The translations under genes were made by a program, and so were the position numbers. Under the pieces are notes generated by a model. That model had not been told where the DNA came from. It was given only the letters and a program-made list of their open reading frames with translations, and searched no databases. Below are positions 45,163 through 54,038 of a stretch of 64,000 bases of DNA, in pieces (position 1 is the first letter of the stretch; the number at the start of each line of letters is the position of its first letter). The DNA comes from Asticcacaulis sp. MM231. Its GTDB lineage: Bacteria > Pseudomonadota > Alphaproteobacteria > Caulobacterales > Caulobacteraceae. Location: NCBI RefSeq assembly GCF_964186625.1, contig NZ_OZ075108.1, forward strand, positions 558,001-622,000, written 5' to 3'.

Positions 45163-45552
45163 CTAGTTAAGCATGACCGAGCCCAGCAAAACCTTTGCGT
45201 CCTTGCGCGCCAGAATGGCGTCGGTGGCGCTTTGGAGCTGTGTGGTAATGAAGCCGATATCGGCCAGAGAGCGCGCATTCAGCGTTCCGGCATAGGCTTG
45301 CAATCGGGACAGATAGGCGTCCTGCAGGCGCGGCTGGTTCAGTTTGATCAACTCCACCAGCTTTTCATCTTCGCTGTAAAGCCCCATGTCGACGCTCAGG
45401 GTACCGTGCTTACGCCTACTGGCCTCTGTAAAGACGGTCATGGTCGGAAACTGCGTATAGCCGGCGCCGCCGCCCTTTTTCTTGGGCTCATTAGCGAAAG
45501 CCGGTGCGCTGATAAAGGCGCCCAGCATGAAAAGGAGGTGTCTGCGTCTCAT
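45163..45552 (-). CDS. FliL-like exported protein
   Basis: 129 residues from ATG 45552, next to AGGAGG-free but plausible start; MRRRHLLFMLGAFISAPAFA is a Tat-like or Sec signal. After a Lys/Gly linker the chain reads YTQFPTMTVFTEASRRKHGTLSVDMGLYSEDEKLVELIKLNQPRL and ends AKVLLGSVMLN, in the pattern of the FliL C-terminal domain (strand, long helix, final hydrophobic strand). It lacks the usual cytoplasmic part and transmembrane anchor, and no flagellar genes are nearby. Assignment is moderate. Confidence 0.6.
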   Translation of the reverse strand: MRRRHLLFMLGAFISAPAFANEPKKKGGGAGYTQFPTMTVFTEASRRKHGTLSVDMGLYSEDEKLVELIKLNQPRLQDAYLSRLQAYAGTLNARSLADIGFITTQLQSATDAILARKDAKVLLGSVMLN

Positions 45553-45666
45553 GATGCATAACGGTATCACGCTTAGGTTAAGGGGCGGTTTAATCGGTCT
45601 GAGCACATGACTTTAAGTGTAAACTAAAAAGTAACCATAAAAACAATGCGTTAAATCAACTTCAAG

Positions 45667-45690
45667 TTAAGGCCTTTGCGCTAGGGTGGC
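45667..45690 (+). promoter_or_regulatory. 24-base motif shared with the EAL gene promoter region
   Basis: TTAAGGCCTTTG then CGCTAGGGTGGC; 19 of 24 bases match 15813-15836. It lies 36-59 bases before the response regulator start. Confidence 0.4.
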
Positions 45691-45725
45691 TGCGGTGACG
45701 GGTTAAGGGACAAAAAATTCAACGT

Positions 45726-46637
45726 ATGAGCACAGTGCATTCACAGACCTCAAGGCTGCTGCGCAAGATCGATTGCGCCTCGAAAAGCCTGCTGATCGTT
45801 GAGGACAATGATGCCTCACGCCGTCTGGTGATGGAGCTTCTGCGCGCCGCCGGTTTCACCAATCTCAGCTTCGCCCGGGACGCCGAAGAGGCGATCGAGC
45901 ATATCCAGACCCAAGGCCCCGACCTGTTGCTGCTCGACTGGGGATTGCCCGGCATGTCCGGCATCGAGCTGGTCAACCATATTCGCCAGGCGGCGCTCAA
46001 GCCAGATCCGCGCTTTCCCAACCCGCAATTGCCTATTGTTATGCTGACGGCGCGCCAGCGTGTGTTTGACGTGACCGTAGCCAGTCATGCCGGCATCAAC
46101 GAATTTGTCGTCAAGCCGTTCTCGACCTCAACCCTGTTGAAGGCGATATCTTCGGCCCTGGTCAAGAAACGCCAGTTCGTTACCGCGCCGGATTTTGTCG
46201 GACCCGATCGCCGCCGTCGCAAGTCGGCCCTGCATCCCGGCCTGCTGCGTCGTGAAGGCGATGCCGATGAGGCCGCTAAAGCCATCCAGAATCCAATGGT
46301 CGCTGAGATCGAAGCTCTACGCGGTGCCATGCGCAGAACACCTGGGCAAAAGCTCAACCGCGACCAGATCAATCAGGTGGTCGTGCGGCTGATGCATACC
46401 CAGACCATGGCGCATGACTTGCGCATGCGTCTGATCGAGCAGGCCACCAAGTCCCTGAATGCCTATGTCCACCTGTTCGGTGAGCAGGCCGAAGAGGAGG
46501 TGCTTGATGTTCACCTCGACGCCCTGATCCGTCTTAACGAAACGCCGCAGGCCGACCCGGACGAAGCGGTCAATATCGTCAAACATCTCAATACTCTCGT
46601 CAACAAGCGTAAAGCCAATCGTAAGGTGTCACAATGA
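45726..46637 (+). CDS. Response regulator with uncharacterised helical C-terminal domain
   Basis: 303 residues. Receiver domain about 20-150: acidic pair VEDND, phospho-acceptor Asp71 in LLLLDWGLPGMSG, Thr in VMLTARQ and Lys in NEFVVKPF. The following linker is basic (PDRRRRK), then a helical domain of about 110 residues without DNA-binding or enzyme motifs. The stop codon overlaps the ATG of the next gene (ATGA), so the two are translationally coupled. Together with the two paralogous genes downstream it forms a signalling unit whose output I cannot name. Confidence 0.85.
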   Translation: MSTVHSQTSRLLRKIDCASKSLLIVEDNDASRRLVMELLRAAGFTNLSFARDAEEAIEHIQTQGPDLLLLDWGLPGMSGIELVNHIRQAALKPDPRFPNPQLPIVMLTARQRVFDVTVASHAGINEFVVKPFSTSTLLKAISSALVKKRQFVTAPDFVGPDRRRRKSALHPGLLRREGDADEAAKAIQNPMVAEIEALRGAMRRTPGQKLNRDQINQVVVRLMHTQTMAHDLRMRLIEQATKSLNAYVHLFGEQAEEEVLDVHLDALIRLNETPQADPDEAVNIVKHLNTLVNKRKANRKVSQ

Positions 46638-47800
46638 ACGCGTTTGCTGTCATGGATAAGACTGCCGGTCCCGCCACTACCAATTTCAACCGCGATGTCC
46701 GCAGCCTGGCCAATCTCGGCGATACGGCTTCGACCAGCCGCGTCCTGAACCTGGCGCAGGTTTATGCCACCTCGGCGCGCGAAAAAGATTATCTGCTCAA
46801 GCCGTTTTTTCGCGATTCCCAGCTCAACAAGTGCATCCTCGTCAAACACACTCTGCGCAGCAATGAGCGCGAGTTGTTTACGCGCATTCGGCGCACCGCC
46901 ACGAAGATCATCCTGCCGTTCGATGTCAGTGATCTGAAGCTTGGCGGTCGTTCGATCATGGTCAACCAGATCGGTTTTGAGCACTTCTGCCGCACCTATC
47001 TCAATACCGACGATGCTGCCTCCAGCAACGATGTGCAGGTGCTGAAACTGGTGGATCAGTTGCCGTCGCTCGATCCGTTCCTGGTGCGCGAACATCTGGC
47101 ACGCCACGGCAATCGCCCCGGCGCCTGCTATCTGAAAATTTCGCCCTACGATATCCAGCGCATGATCGGTTTTGCCAACGAGGAAATCGAACGCCTGGTC
47201 CGTACCGCCTTCTCAAGTTCGATGAGCGGCGGTGCGGCCATCAAACTGGCCGGCAAGATCCTCGCCAACGAACTCGACAAGGAACTGTGGCCCCTGAAGA
47301 CAACCCTGCGCATGTCGGACGACGAATTCTCTGATGGCATTTTTTCATGGCGCGGTTTTCTCTATTTCAAGTGGCGTCACATCGAATTGCAGGAAGAGAT
47401 GCGCCGTGTACTGGAAGGCCTGGCCACCTATCAGCCGATCGGCGCCTGCGATGAAGGCATGCGTGAATACCTGAAGGAGACGCGTCCGCGTCTGGCGCGA
47501 AGCATTGTCAACGCCGTCGCTGCCGTCGGCCGCACGCTTGGTGTTTACGATACCGCCTACCATGCACTGGTCGATGCCTCAAACCCCGGCCCGTTCCGTC
47601 GTTTTCTGCTTGATGGCCCGAGCCTGTTTTACGAACTGGGCGAAAGCATCGGCATTCTCAGCCATATCGGTTCATTCTGGTCGTATCGCATGGGGCAGCA
47701 AATGCTGACCCAACGTCTGACACCAGCCGAATATGGCGATATCCTGATGGATTTTGAAGACTCGCTGATGGCGGTCGCGCAATACGACACCCGGACATGA
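46634..47800 (+). CDS. Unrecognised protein, paralogue 1 of a tandem pair
   Basis: 388 residues, soluble, no signal peptide, no motif I can assign. It shares blocks along its whole length with the next gene: RxLANL, SRVLNLAQVY, KHTLRxxERELF, RRTATKIILPF, DLKLGGRS, LPSLDPFLVREHL, LRMSDDEF, WRGFLYFKW and ETRPRLARSIV. About half of aligned positions look identical by eye. The coupling to a response regulator suggests it is a target or effector of that pathway. Codon use and GC are like the neighbours, so no sign of recent transfer. Confidence 0.8.
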   Translation: MNAFAVMDKTAGPATTNFNRDVRSLANLGDTASTSRVLNLAQVYATSAREKDYLLKPFFRDSQLNKCILVKHTLRSNERELFTRIRRTATKIILPFDVSDLKLGGRSIMVNQIGFEHFCRTYLNTDDAASSNDVQVLKLVDQLPSLDPFLVREHLARHGNRPGACYLKISPYDIQRMIGFANEEIERLVRTAFSSSMSGGAAIKLAGKILANELDKELWPLKTTLRMSDDEFSDGIFSWRGFLYFKWRHIELQEEMRRVLEGLATYQPIGACDEGMREYLKETRPRLARSIVNAVAAVGRTLGVYDTAYHALVDASNPGPFRRFLLDGPSLFYELGESIGILSHIGSFWSYRMGQQMLTQRLTPAEYGDILMDFEDSLMAVAQYDTRT

Positions 47801-47878
47801 GCCGGATGTGTGTCGTCGCGTACCACCTTTTCCATCCCGTAGTGCTGCGTCGTCGCGGCAGATGAAGGTGCGTACCCG

Positions 47879-49075
47879 ATGATCAAGTCCAGCACCGATT
47901 TCAGCGCTGGCATCTCTGTGGCCGCCAGCGAAAGCGATTTCTCAACGACACGGGAAATCCGCAATCTCGCCAATCTGAACCGTACTTGGTCATCGTGCCG
48001 TATCCTCAACCTGGCCAAGCTCTACACGGTCTACAAGGACAGCGATGACTATAACGCCAAGCCCCTGTTCGAGCACTCGGCGCTGAATCGCGCCCTTATC
48101 ATGAAGCACACCCTGCGGCTGGACGAGCGCGACCTCTTTCCCAACGGCCGCCGCACGGTGACCAAGATCATCCTGCCCTACAATTCTTACGATCTGCGTC
48201 TGGGTGGACGCTCCTTATTCGTGCGCCAGACCGGCTATGAAACCCTGATGCGCAGCTATCTCGGTATCGAAGATATCGGCAAGAACCGCGATGCCCGTGT
48301 GCTGCGGTGCCTCGACGACCTGCCGTCGCTCGATCCCTTCCTGTTGCGTGAACATCTCGACAAGGCGGGTTTCAATCCTTCCGGCGTCTACTTCCAGATT
48401 TCACCGCATGACCTGAAAGCCATGACCGCCTTTACGGCGCGCGAGATCGAGAAGCTGGTCAATGTCGCTTTTGGTGGCGGCAAGGATGGCAAGGGCGCCA
48501 CCAAGCTGGGCAACAAGATCCTGTCCGACAAGCTGACCCAAACCCTGGCGCCGCTGCAGCGGACCCTGCGCATGACCGACGAGGAGTTTCAGGAAGGCAT
48601 CATGTGCTGGCGTGGCTTTCTCTATTACAAATGGTGCCACGCCGAACTGCAGGATGGCCTGCGCGATGTGTTGGCCGGCATCGGCGGTTATCGCCCCAGT
48701 GGCGGTCATGACGATTCGTTGCGTACCTATCTGAAGAAGGCGCGTCCGCGTATCGCAAAGGCTATCGTGGCGGAGATAAAGGCGGCGCGTGATTCCCTCG
48801 ACCACTACGACAAGGTCTATCATGCCCTGTCGGTGCGGCGTGATCCGGAGCCGTTTCGACAGTTCCTGTTGTTCGGTTCGGAGTTGTTTCTCGAACTGGG
48901 CCAGAAGATCGGCACGCTCAATCACATCACTTCGTTTTGGCGCTACCGCATGGCGCGTGTTAATCGCAAGGGCGCCAAGCCGTTGCAGGATATCGAGTTC
49001 GCCGACATCCTGGTCGATTTCGAGAGCGGCCTGTTCAACGCGATGAAAAAAGACGAGATGCGCCAACGGGCTTAG
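47879..49075 (+). CDS. Unrecognised protein, paralogue 2 of a tandem pair
   Basis: 398 residues, homologous end to end with its upstream neighbour: RNLANL, CRILNLAKLY, KHTLRLDERDLF, RRTVTKIILPY, DLRLGGRSLFV, LPSLDPFLLREHL, ISPHDL, LRMTDEEF, WRGFLYYKW and KARPRIAKAIV. It has its own ATG after a 78-base gap, and a slightly longer, more basic C-terminus. It ends before a strong terminator, closing the three-gene unit. Tandem duplication with both copies intact implies divergence of role or hetero-oligomer formation. Confidence 0.8.
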   Translation: MIKSSTDFSAGISVAASESDFSTTREIRNLANLNRTWSSCRILNLAKLYTVYKDSDDYNAKPLFEHSALNRALIMKHTLRLDERDLFPNGRRTVTKIILPYNSYDLRLGGRSLFVRQTGYETLMRSYLGIEDIGKNRDARVLRCLDDLPSLDPFLLREHLDKAGFNPSGVYFQISPHDLKAMTAFTAREIEKLVNVAFGGGKDGKGATKLGNKILSDKLTQTLAPLQRTLRMTDEEFQEGIMCWRGFLYYKWCHAELQDGLRDVLAGIGGYRPSGGHDDSLRTYLKKARPRIAKAIVAEIKAARDSLDHYDKVYHALSVRRDPEPFRQFLLFGSELFLELGQKIGTLNHITSFWRYRMARVNRKGAKPLQDIEFADILVDFESGLFNAMKKDEMRQRA

Positions 49076-49084
49076 TCCGCTCGC

Positions 49085-49113
49085 AAAAAGGCTCGCCATC
49101 ACCGGCGAGCCTT
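49085..49113 (+). terminator. Terminator after the paralogue pair
   Basis: AAAAGGCTCGCC-atcacc-GGCGAGCCTTTG hairpin 10 bases after the stop, also usable by the convergent peptidase gene. Confidence 0.8.
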
Positions 49114-49138
49114 TGCGTCGTTTTTGCTTTTCCAGAAC

Positions 49139-51316
49139 CTACTTATCCATCAGCTTTTGCATGAAGTACGTATAGTCGATGGCGTATCTGCGGGCACGTT
49201 CCGGCAGGTTGGAGGCCGCCGCGTGGCCGCCTTCGGTATTCTCATAATAGTAGAACGGCAGCCCCATCTCTTCAAATAGCGCGGCCATCTTGCGGGCGTG
49301 CACCGGTCCCACGCGATCGTCTTTGGTCGAGGTCTCGAACAAAGGCTCCGGATAGGCGACGCCGGCCTTGACGTTGTGATAGGGCGAGATCGAGCGCAGG
49401 AAAGCGCCTTCGACCGGATCGTTCGGATCGCCGTATTCGCCCTGCCACGAGGCGCCGGCCGACATCTTGGTGTAGTTGACCATGTCGAGCAGCGGCACCT
49501 GCACATCGACGGCGTTCCACAGGTCCGGACGCTGGGTGAGTTGCACGCCCATCAGCAGGCCGCCATTGGAGCCGCCCATGATACCGAGGTGGCGTGGTGA
49601 GGTGATCTTCCTGGCGATCAGGTCTTCGGCCACAGCCTGGAAGTCGTTATAGATGTTCTGGCGCTTGGTCTTGAGACCGGCCTCATGCCAGCCAGGTCCG
49701 AATTCGCCGCCGCCGCGGATATTGGCCAGCACGAAGGCGCCGCCCTTCTCCAGCCACAGCTTGCCGATCGTGCCTGAATAGTAGGGGGTCGAAGAGACCT
49801 CGAAGCCGCCGTAAGCGTTCAGGATGGTCGGGGTGGTGCCATCGAGCGCGATGTCTTTTTTGGCTATCAGGAAGTAAGGCACTTTGGTGCCGTCCTTCGA
49901 GGTGGCCCAGTATTGCTGCACCTGCAAGCCGGCGGCGTTGAAGCGCTCTGGCGATGACTTGATCTTTTCGACCACACCCGTAGCGGCATCGACATTGATC
50001 AGGGTCGAAGGGATGAGGAAGCTCGACACATTGATCAGAACGCGGTCGGACTGATCGTCCGTCGAGGCCAGGTCGAGCGCCGCATTAGCGGGCAGGTCGA
50101 GCTTCTTCGCCGACCACTTGCCGCCCTTGTGCTCATAGCTCCACACCTCGCCGGTGACGTTGGACAGCAGCGACAGGATCAGGCGGTTCTTTGTCTGGCT
50201 GATGCCTTCGACCGACTGGTGCGCATCCGGCTGGAACAGCAGGGTTGGCTCCAGCTTAGCCGGGGCGGCCAGGGCCTGTTTCAGATCGAACACCAGCACG
50301 GCGCCGCTCTTGAAAGCCTTGCCGCCGGCCGAGGTCCAGTCTTCCTTCAGCGTGTAGATGGCCTGGCCGTCCATGAAGCCGGCGAAGTTCGAGCTTTGTG
50401 GCAGGGGCAGTTCGACCGGCGTGTCGCCGACATAGAAAAGTTGCTGGCTGTGGAAGAAGTCGAGCCCGCGATAGGCATAGTCCATCACATAGGCGCCGCT
50501 GACATCGCGCAGTACGGTGCGACCGGCGCTGACGTCGGTCTTTTCGCCGCGATAGATTTCGACGGCCTGATCAAGCGACTGACCGCGCTTGAGTGACTTG
50601 GTGATATAGGCGTAGCTGAACTCGGTGACATCGCCCGGTTGCCATTCGCGGGTGATGTAGACCGTATCGGCGTCACGCCAGGTGATGCTCTGCTTGCCTT
50701 CGGGCAGCTCAAAACCGTCCTTGATAAAGCTCTTGGTGGTGATGTCGAACTCGCGCACGGTGGTGGCGTCCTTGCCGCCGTCGGACAGTTCGATCAGGCA
50801 GCGCGTATAGTCGGGTGCCAGACAGTTGGCGCCTTCCCAGACCCAGTTCTTGCCCTCGGCTTTCGAGAGCGCGTCGATATCGAGAATGTTGTCCCATTTG
50901 GGCGTGGCGGTCTTGTAGCTGTCCCAGGTCGTCTGACGCCAGATGCCGTGGGTGTGCTCGCCGTCCTGCCAGAAGTTCTGCACCATGCCGCCATGGGCGA
51001 AGTTGGGTACGGCGATGCGGTCGGTGGCTTGCAGGATAGCCAGCGCCTCGGTCTGATTTTGAGCGAAACGTGGATCTTTTGACAGGCGGTCGAGCGTCGT
51101 CTGGTTGCGCGCCAGCACCCACTTCATCGCCTCAGGCCCGTCGATCTCATCGAGGAAGGCGCGCGGATCGGGCGCATTCTTAGCAGCAGTATTTGGATTG
51201 TCGGCGACGGATTTAGCAACTGTGGTCATTTGGGCCCAGGAAGCGGAGGGTTGCGCAAGGGCGAGCCCGGAGAGGATCGCCGCGGTTACACATAAGGTTT
51301 TGAGGGAAGTTTGCAT
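49139..51316 (-). CDS. Prolyl oligopeptidase family (S9) serine peptidase, exported
   Basis: 725 residues. Signal peptide MQTSLKTLCVTAAILSGLALAQPSASWAQ. An N-terminal seven-bladed propeller (about 60-440) precedes the alpha/beta-hydrolase peptidase domain: nucleophile Ser583 in IMGGSNGGLL, Asp in TSTKDDRVGPVH, His in ENTEGGHAAA. ILNAYGGFEVSSTPYY and LANIRGGGEFGPGWHEAG are typical of the S9A family. Should cleave short proline-containing peptides in the periplasm. Monocistronic. Confidence 0.93.
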   Translation of the reverse strand: MQTSLKTLCVTAAILSGLALAQPSASWAQMTTVAKSVADNPNTAAKNAPDPRAFLDEIDGPEAMKWVLARNQTTLDRLSKDPRFAQNQTEALAILQATDRIAVPNFAHGGMVQNFWQDGEHTHGIWRQTTWDSYKTATPKWDNILDIDALSKAEGKNWVWEGANCLAPDYTRCLIELSDGGKDATTVREFDITTKSFIKDGFELPEGKQSITWRDADTVYITREWQPGDVTEFSYAYITKSLKRGQSLDQAVEIYRGEKTDVSAGRTVLRDVSGAYVMDYAYRGLDFFHSQQLFYVGDTPVELPLPQSSNFAGFMDGQAIYTLKEDWTSAGGKAFKSGAVLVFDLKQALAAPAKLEPTLLFQPDAHQSVEGISQTKNRLILSLLSNVTGEVWSYEHKGGKWSAKKLDLPANAALDLASTDDQSDRVLINVSSFLIPSTLINVDAATGVVEKIKSSPERFNAAGLQVQQYWATSKDGTKVPYFLIAKKDIALDGTTPTILNAYGGFEVSSTPYYSGTIGKLWLEKGGAFVLANIRGGGEFGPGWHEAGLKTKRQNIYNDFQAVAEDLIARKITSPRHLGIMGGSNGGLLMGVQLTQRPDLWNAVDVQVPLLDMVNYTKMSAGASWQGEYGDPNDPVEGAFLRSISPYHNVKAGVAYPEPLFETSTKDDRVGPVHARKMAALFEEMGLPFYYYENTEGGHAAASNLPERARRYAIDYTYFMQKLMDK

Positions 51317-51496
51317 CGGGGAGCCTCACCTTTTTTCGGATGCTGAAGATTGCAGGTGAAACTAGCCGCTTTGTGGCGCTTGGCAAGATTACAAAAGAGT
51401 CATGAAGCGGCTTCAAGAAAGAACTTTACAAATTAAAGTGCTTTATATATTCTGGTCGCAACGGCAAAATCAAAATCTTCTTTCCGGAGCCCCTCG

Positions 51497-52096
51497 ATGT
51501 CATCTCTTTCCCTTACGGCCGATACAACTCCCAGCCCGTCCTCAGACATGTTGGTAATGGATGGGGGTATGCTGTTCTGGGCCGGTCTGAGCTACGGACT
51601 GGCCAGTCTTGCTCAGTATCTTGTCCTCACCGGACATGTCCAATTGCTGCATCCCGCCATGATGGGCCTGATCTGGATGGGGGCGAGCGGCATTTTTGTC
51701 ATGTTCGGTTTTGTCTTCAAGGTCGGCAGTGATCCGCTGCTGCTGACCCGGCCGTCGGTCAAACGTTTTCGCGCTGTCTGGGGCACTCTTATCATCGGCG
51801 CCGCCGTCGTTATCGCCGCCTTGATGATCATGATGATCCGGTTCGGCGCCGGTGCGGAAGCCGCCTTTGTGATTTCGCCGGTCGCCATTTCCATCTATGG
51901 CATCGGCTGGCGCGTGGCGGCGCTGATGACCGGCAAGCGTTGGCCCAACCTCCTGTCGCTTGGCTGCTTCGCCGGCGCTATCGGGCTTGCCTTGCTTGCC
52001 GGCCAGCCGGAGCAATCGCTTGCCTATGCCGTCTGCCTGACCTTCTTCGCTGTCCTGCCTGGTCTTGCGCTCATGCTGCGTCAGAACGCCAACTAA
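51497..52096 (+). CDS. Membrane protein, paralogue 1
   Basis: 199 residues, about six transmembrane helices, no named family that I recognise. It shares with the next gene the start region MDGGMLFWAGLSYGLASLAQY, the helix LIWMGASGIFVMFGFVFKV, MYGIGW-like ISIYGIGWRVAALMTGKRW and the end LSLGCFAGAIGLALLAGQPEQSLAYAVCLTFFAVLPGLALM. The two genes and a winged-helix regulator form a three-gene unit. Probably a regulator-linked membrane sensor or transporter; function unknown. Confidence 0.75.
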   Translation: MSSLSLTADTTPSPSSDMLVMDGGMLFWAGLSYGLASLAQYLVLTGHVQLLHPAMMGLIWMGASGIFVMFGFVFKVGSDPLLLTRPSVKRFRAVWGTLIIGAAVVIAALMIMMIRFGAGAEAAFVISPVAISIYGIGWRVAALMTGKRWPNLLSLGCFAGAIGLALLAGQPEQSLAYAVCLTFFAVLPGLALMLRQNAN

Positions 52097-52116
52097 ATTC
52101 TTTAGGAACACACGCC

Positions 52117-52716
52117 ATGTCCAATCTGCAATCCGATATTGACTACATGAAATCCCTGGCGGAGGCCGGTGGCCGCGGACCGCTGAAAAACGGCGCCACT
52201 CTGTTTTGGGCCGGTTTGCTCTACGGTGCGGCAGCGATCGCTCAATATGCCATGATCATGGGCTGGCTGCCCAAATCCTCGGGGATGTCGGCCTTTATCT
52301 GGCTGGGCGCTAGTGTGCTTTTTGGCATATTGGCAACGGTTTTCGGTCTTAACCGGCTGCGTGTCAGGGGATCGGTTGGAAACCGCGCCACCGCTTCGGC
52401 CTGGTCGGCGGTCGGGTTGGGCATTGTGGCCTTTATCGTCTGCATCGCGGTGATTGCCAATATCTACAAGACCGTTGAGCCCATGTCCTATCTGATAGCG
52501 CCGGTTATCCTGCTGATGTACGGCATGGGCTGGTGGGTCAGCGCCCTGATGTCAGGGCAGGGCTGGCTGAAAATGGTCAGTCTGGGCTGTTTCCTTGCCG
52601 CACCGGCGATCTCGCTGCTGGCGGGGCAACCTATACAGATGTTGGCCTATTCCGGTTGCCTGTTCCTTTTCGCCATGGTGCCGGGCATAGTGTTGATGCG
52701 CGCTGAAAAGGCGTAA
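52117..52716 (+). CDS. Membrane protein, paralogue 2
   Basis: 199 residues from ATG 52117, nine bases after AGGA; an overlapping longer frame was rejected. Same length and topology as its neighbour: TLFWAGLLYGAAAIAQY, FIWLGASVLFGILATVFGL, LLMYGMGWWVSALMSGQGW, VSLGCFLAAPAISLLAGQPIQMLAYSGCLFLFAMVPGIVLM. It is followed after 4 bases by the regulator gene, so expression is coupled. Confidence 0.78.
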   Translation: MSNLQSDIDYMKSLAEAGGRGPLKNGATLFWAGLLYGAAAIAQYAMIMGWLPKSSGMSAFIWLGASVLFGILATVFGLNRLRVRGSVGNRATASAWSAVGLGIVAFIVCIAVIANIYKTVEPMSYLIAPVILLMYGMGWWVSALMSGQGWLKMVSLGCFLAAPAISLLAGQPIQMLAYSGCLFLFAMVPGIVLMRAEKA

Positions 52717-52720
52717 GCTC

Positions 52721-53041
52721 ATGGGAAAAGAACCAGATTCTGACTTCAATATCGAGGCTTTGGATGACGTTATCCACGGGCGCCTGCGATTGGGCATCAT
52801 GGCTTTTTTGTCGACGGCCGAATCGGCGGATTTCACCCTGCTGAAGAACCGGCTCCAGGCGACGGACGGCAATCTTTCGGTACAGTTGCGCAAGCTGGAA
52901 GAGGCGGGATATGTGGCCATAGACAAGGCCTTTGTCGGGAAGAAGCCCCTGACGACGGTGACCCTGAGTGATGCTGGCCGCACAGCCTATATCGGATATC
53001 TCGACGCCATGCGCAAACTTATCGCGGACAGTGGTGGCTGA
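52721..53041 (+). CDS. Winged-helix transcriptional regulator (HTH_34 type)
   Basis: 106 residues. DVIHGRLRLGIMAFLSTAESADFTLLKNRLQATDGNLSVQLRKLEEAGYVAIDKAFVGKKPLTTVTLSDAGRTAY in outline is a MarR/ArsR-like winged helix of the PF13601 group, which often partners small membrane proteins. DNA-recognition helix at TDGNLSVQLRKLE. Probably regulates its own operon in response to a signal handled by the membrane proteins. Confidence 0.88.
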   Translation: MGKEPDSDFNIEALDDVIHGRLRLGIMAFLSTAESADFTLLKNRLQATDGNLSVQLRKLEEAGYVAIDKAFVGKKPLTTVTLSDAGRTAYIGYLDAMRKLIADSGG

Positions 53042-53050
53042 CAGCTTCAC

Positions 53051-53064
53051 GAAATAATCATTTC
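53051..53064. promoter_or_regulatory. GAAAT-aatc-ATTTC inverted repeat before phhA
   Basis: Perfect 5-base arms, 4-base centre, 48 bases upstream of the phenylalanine hydroxylase start; AT-rich spaced repeats like this are used by Lrp/AsnC regulators, common controllers of phhA. Short, so could be chance. Confidence 0.35.
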
Positions 53065-53111
53065 AATTGCAACCACACGGGCGCTACACTCCGAGAAAAG
53101 AGGAAGCGCCC

Positions 53112-53990
53112 ATGCTGAACTTGCAAAAAGAGAGACACGGTATCGTCGGCGGCTATGTGCCTGAGCGCGCCGACTGGACGATCGACCAGAACTGGGCGGC
53201 CTATACCCCCGAACAGCACGCCACCTGGAAGATGCTATATGATCGCCAGATGAAGCTGGGCCCCGGCCGCGCTTCGCAATACTATCTCGACGGACTCGCC
53301 GACCTGCCGATCGCCGCCGACACCATTCCCGATTTCGAGCGCCTGTCCGACGCCCTGGAAAAGCGCACCGGTTGGCGGGTGGTGGCGGTGCCGGGCATGG
53401 TGCCAAACGACGTCTTCTTCACCCATATGGCCAATCGTCGCTTTCCGGCCGGGCAGTTTATCCGCAAGGCGCACCAGCTCGACTATCTGCAGGAGCCGGA
53501 TGTCTTCCACGATATTTTCGGCCACGTGCCGATGATGGTCAATCCGGTCATGGCCGATTTCATGCAGGCCTATGGCGAAGGCGGATTGAAGGCGATGCGC
53601 CTCGGTGAACTGGACCGGATCGCGCGGCTGTATTGGTATACGGTCGAGTTCGGGCTGATTGAGGAGAAAAACGACGTGCGCGTCTTCGGAGGCGGCATCC
53701 TGTCCTCCTTTACCGAGACGCGGTTTGCGCTGGAAGATGCCTCGCCCAACCGCATCGGCTTCGATCTGGAGCGCGTGATGCGCACCAACTACCGCATCGA
53801 CGAGTTCCAGGAGACCTATTTCGTCATGCCGTCGATCGACACCCTGTTCGACATGGCCAACACCGATTTCGCGCCGATCTATGAACGGCTTAAGGCCGAA
53901 CCGGATTACGGGCTGTCAGAGGTTTTGCCGCAAGACCGTGTGTTCCATCGCGGCACCGGCGCCTATCACAAGGCGCTTCTGAGCATTTGA
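53112..53990 (+). CDS. phhA: Phenylalanine-4-hydroxylase
   Basis: 292 residues from ATG 53112, after GAGGAAG. Monomeric bacterial aromatic amino-acid hydroxylase: PDVFHDIFGHVPMM supplies the two iron-binding histidines, and YWYTVEFGLIEE the glutamate. FLPxRExF is replaced by the typical bacterial RRFPAGQFIR region. It converts phenylalanine to tyrosine with tetrahydropterin and O2. The pterin carbinolamine dehydratase that regenerates the cofactor is encoded about 3 kb downstream at 56919. Confidence 0.95.
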   Translation: MLNLQKERHGIVGGYVPERADWTIDQNWAAYTPEQHATWKMLYDRQMKLGPGRASQYYLDGLADLPIAADTIPDFERLSDALEKRTGWRVVAVPGMVPNDVFFTHMANRRFPAGQFIRKAHQLDYLQEPDVFHDIFGHVPMMVNPVMADFMQAYGEGGLKAMRLGELDRIARLYWYTVEFGLIEEKNDVRVFGGGILSSFTETRFALEDASPNRIGFDLERVMRTNYRIDEFQETYFVMPSIDTLFDMANTDFAPIYERLKAEPDYGLSEVLPQDRVFHRGTGAYHKALLSI

Positions 53991-54038
53991 CAGCGCTGCC
54001 GTACCGTGGTCTCTAACCAGCAAAACGGGAGAAACATC

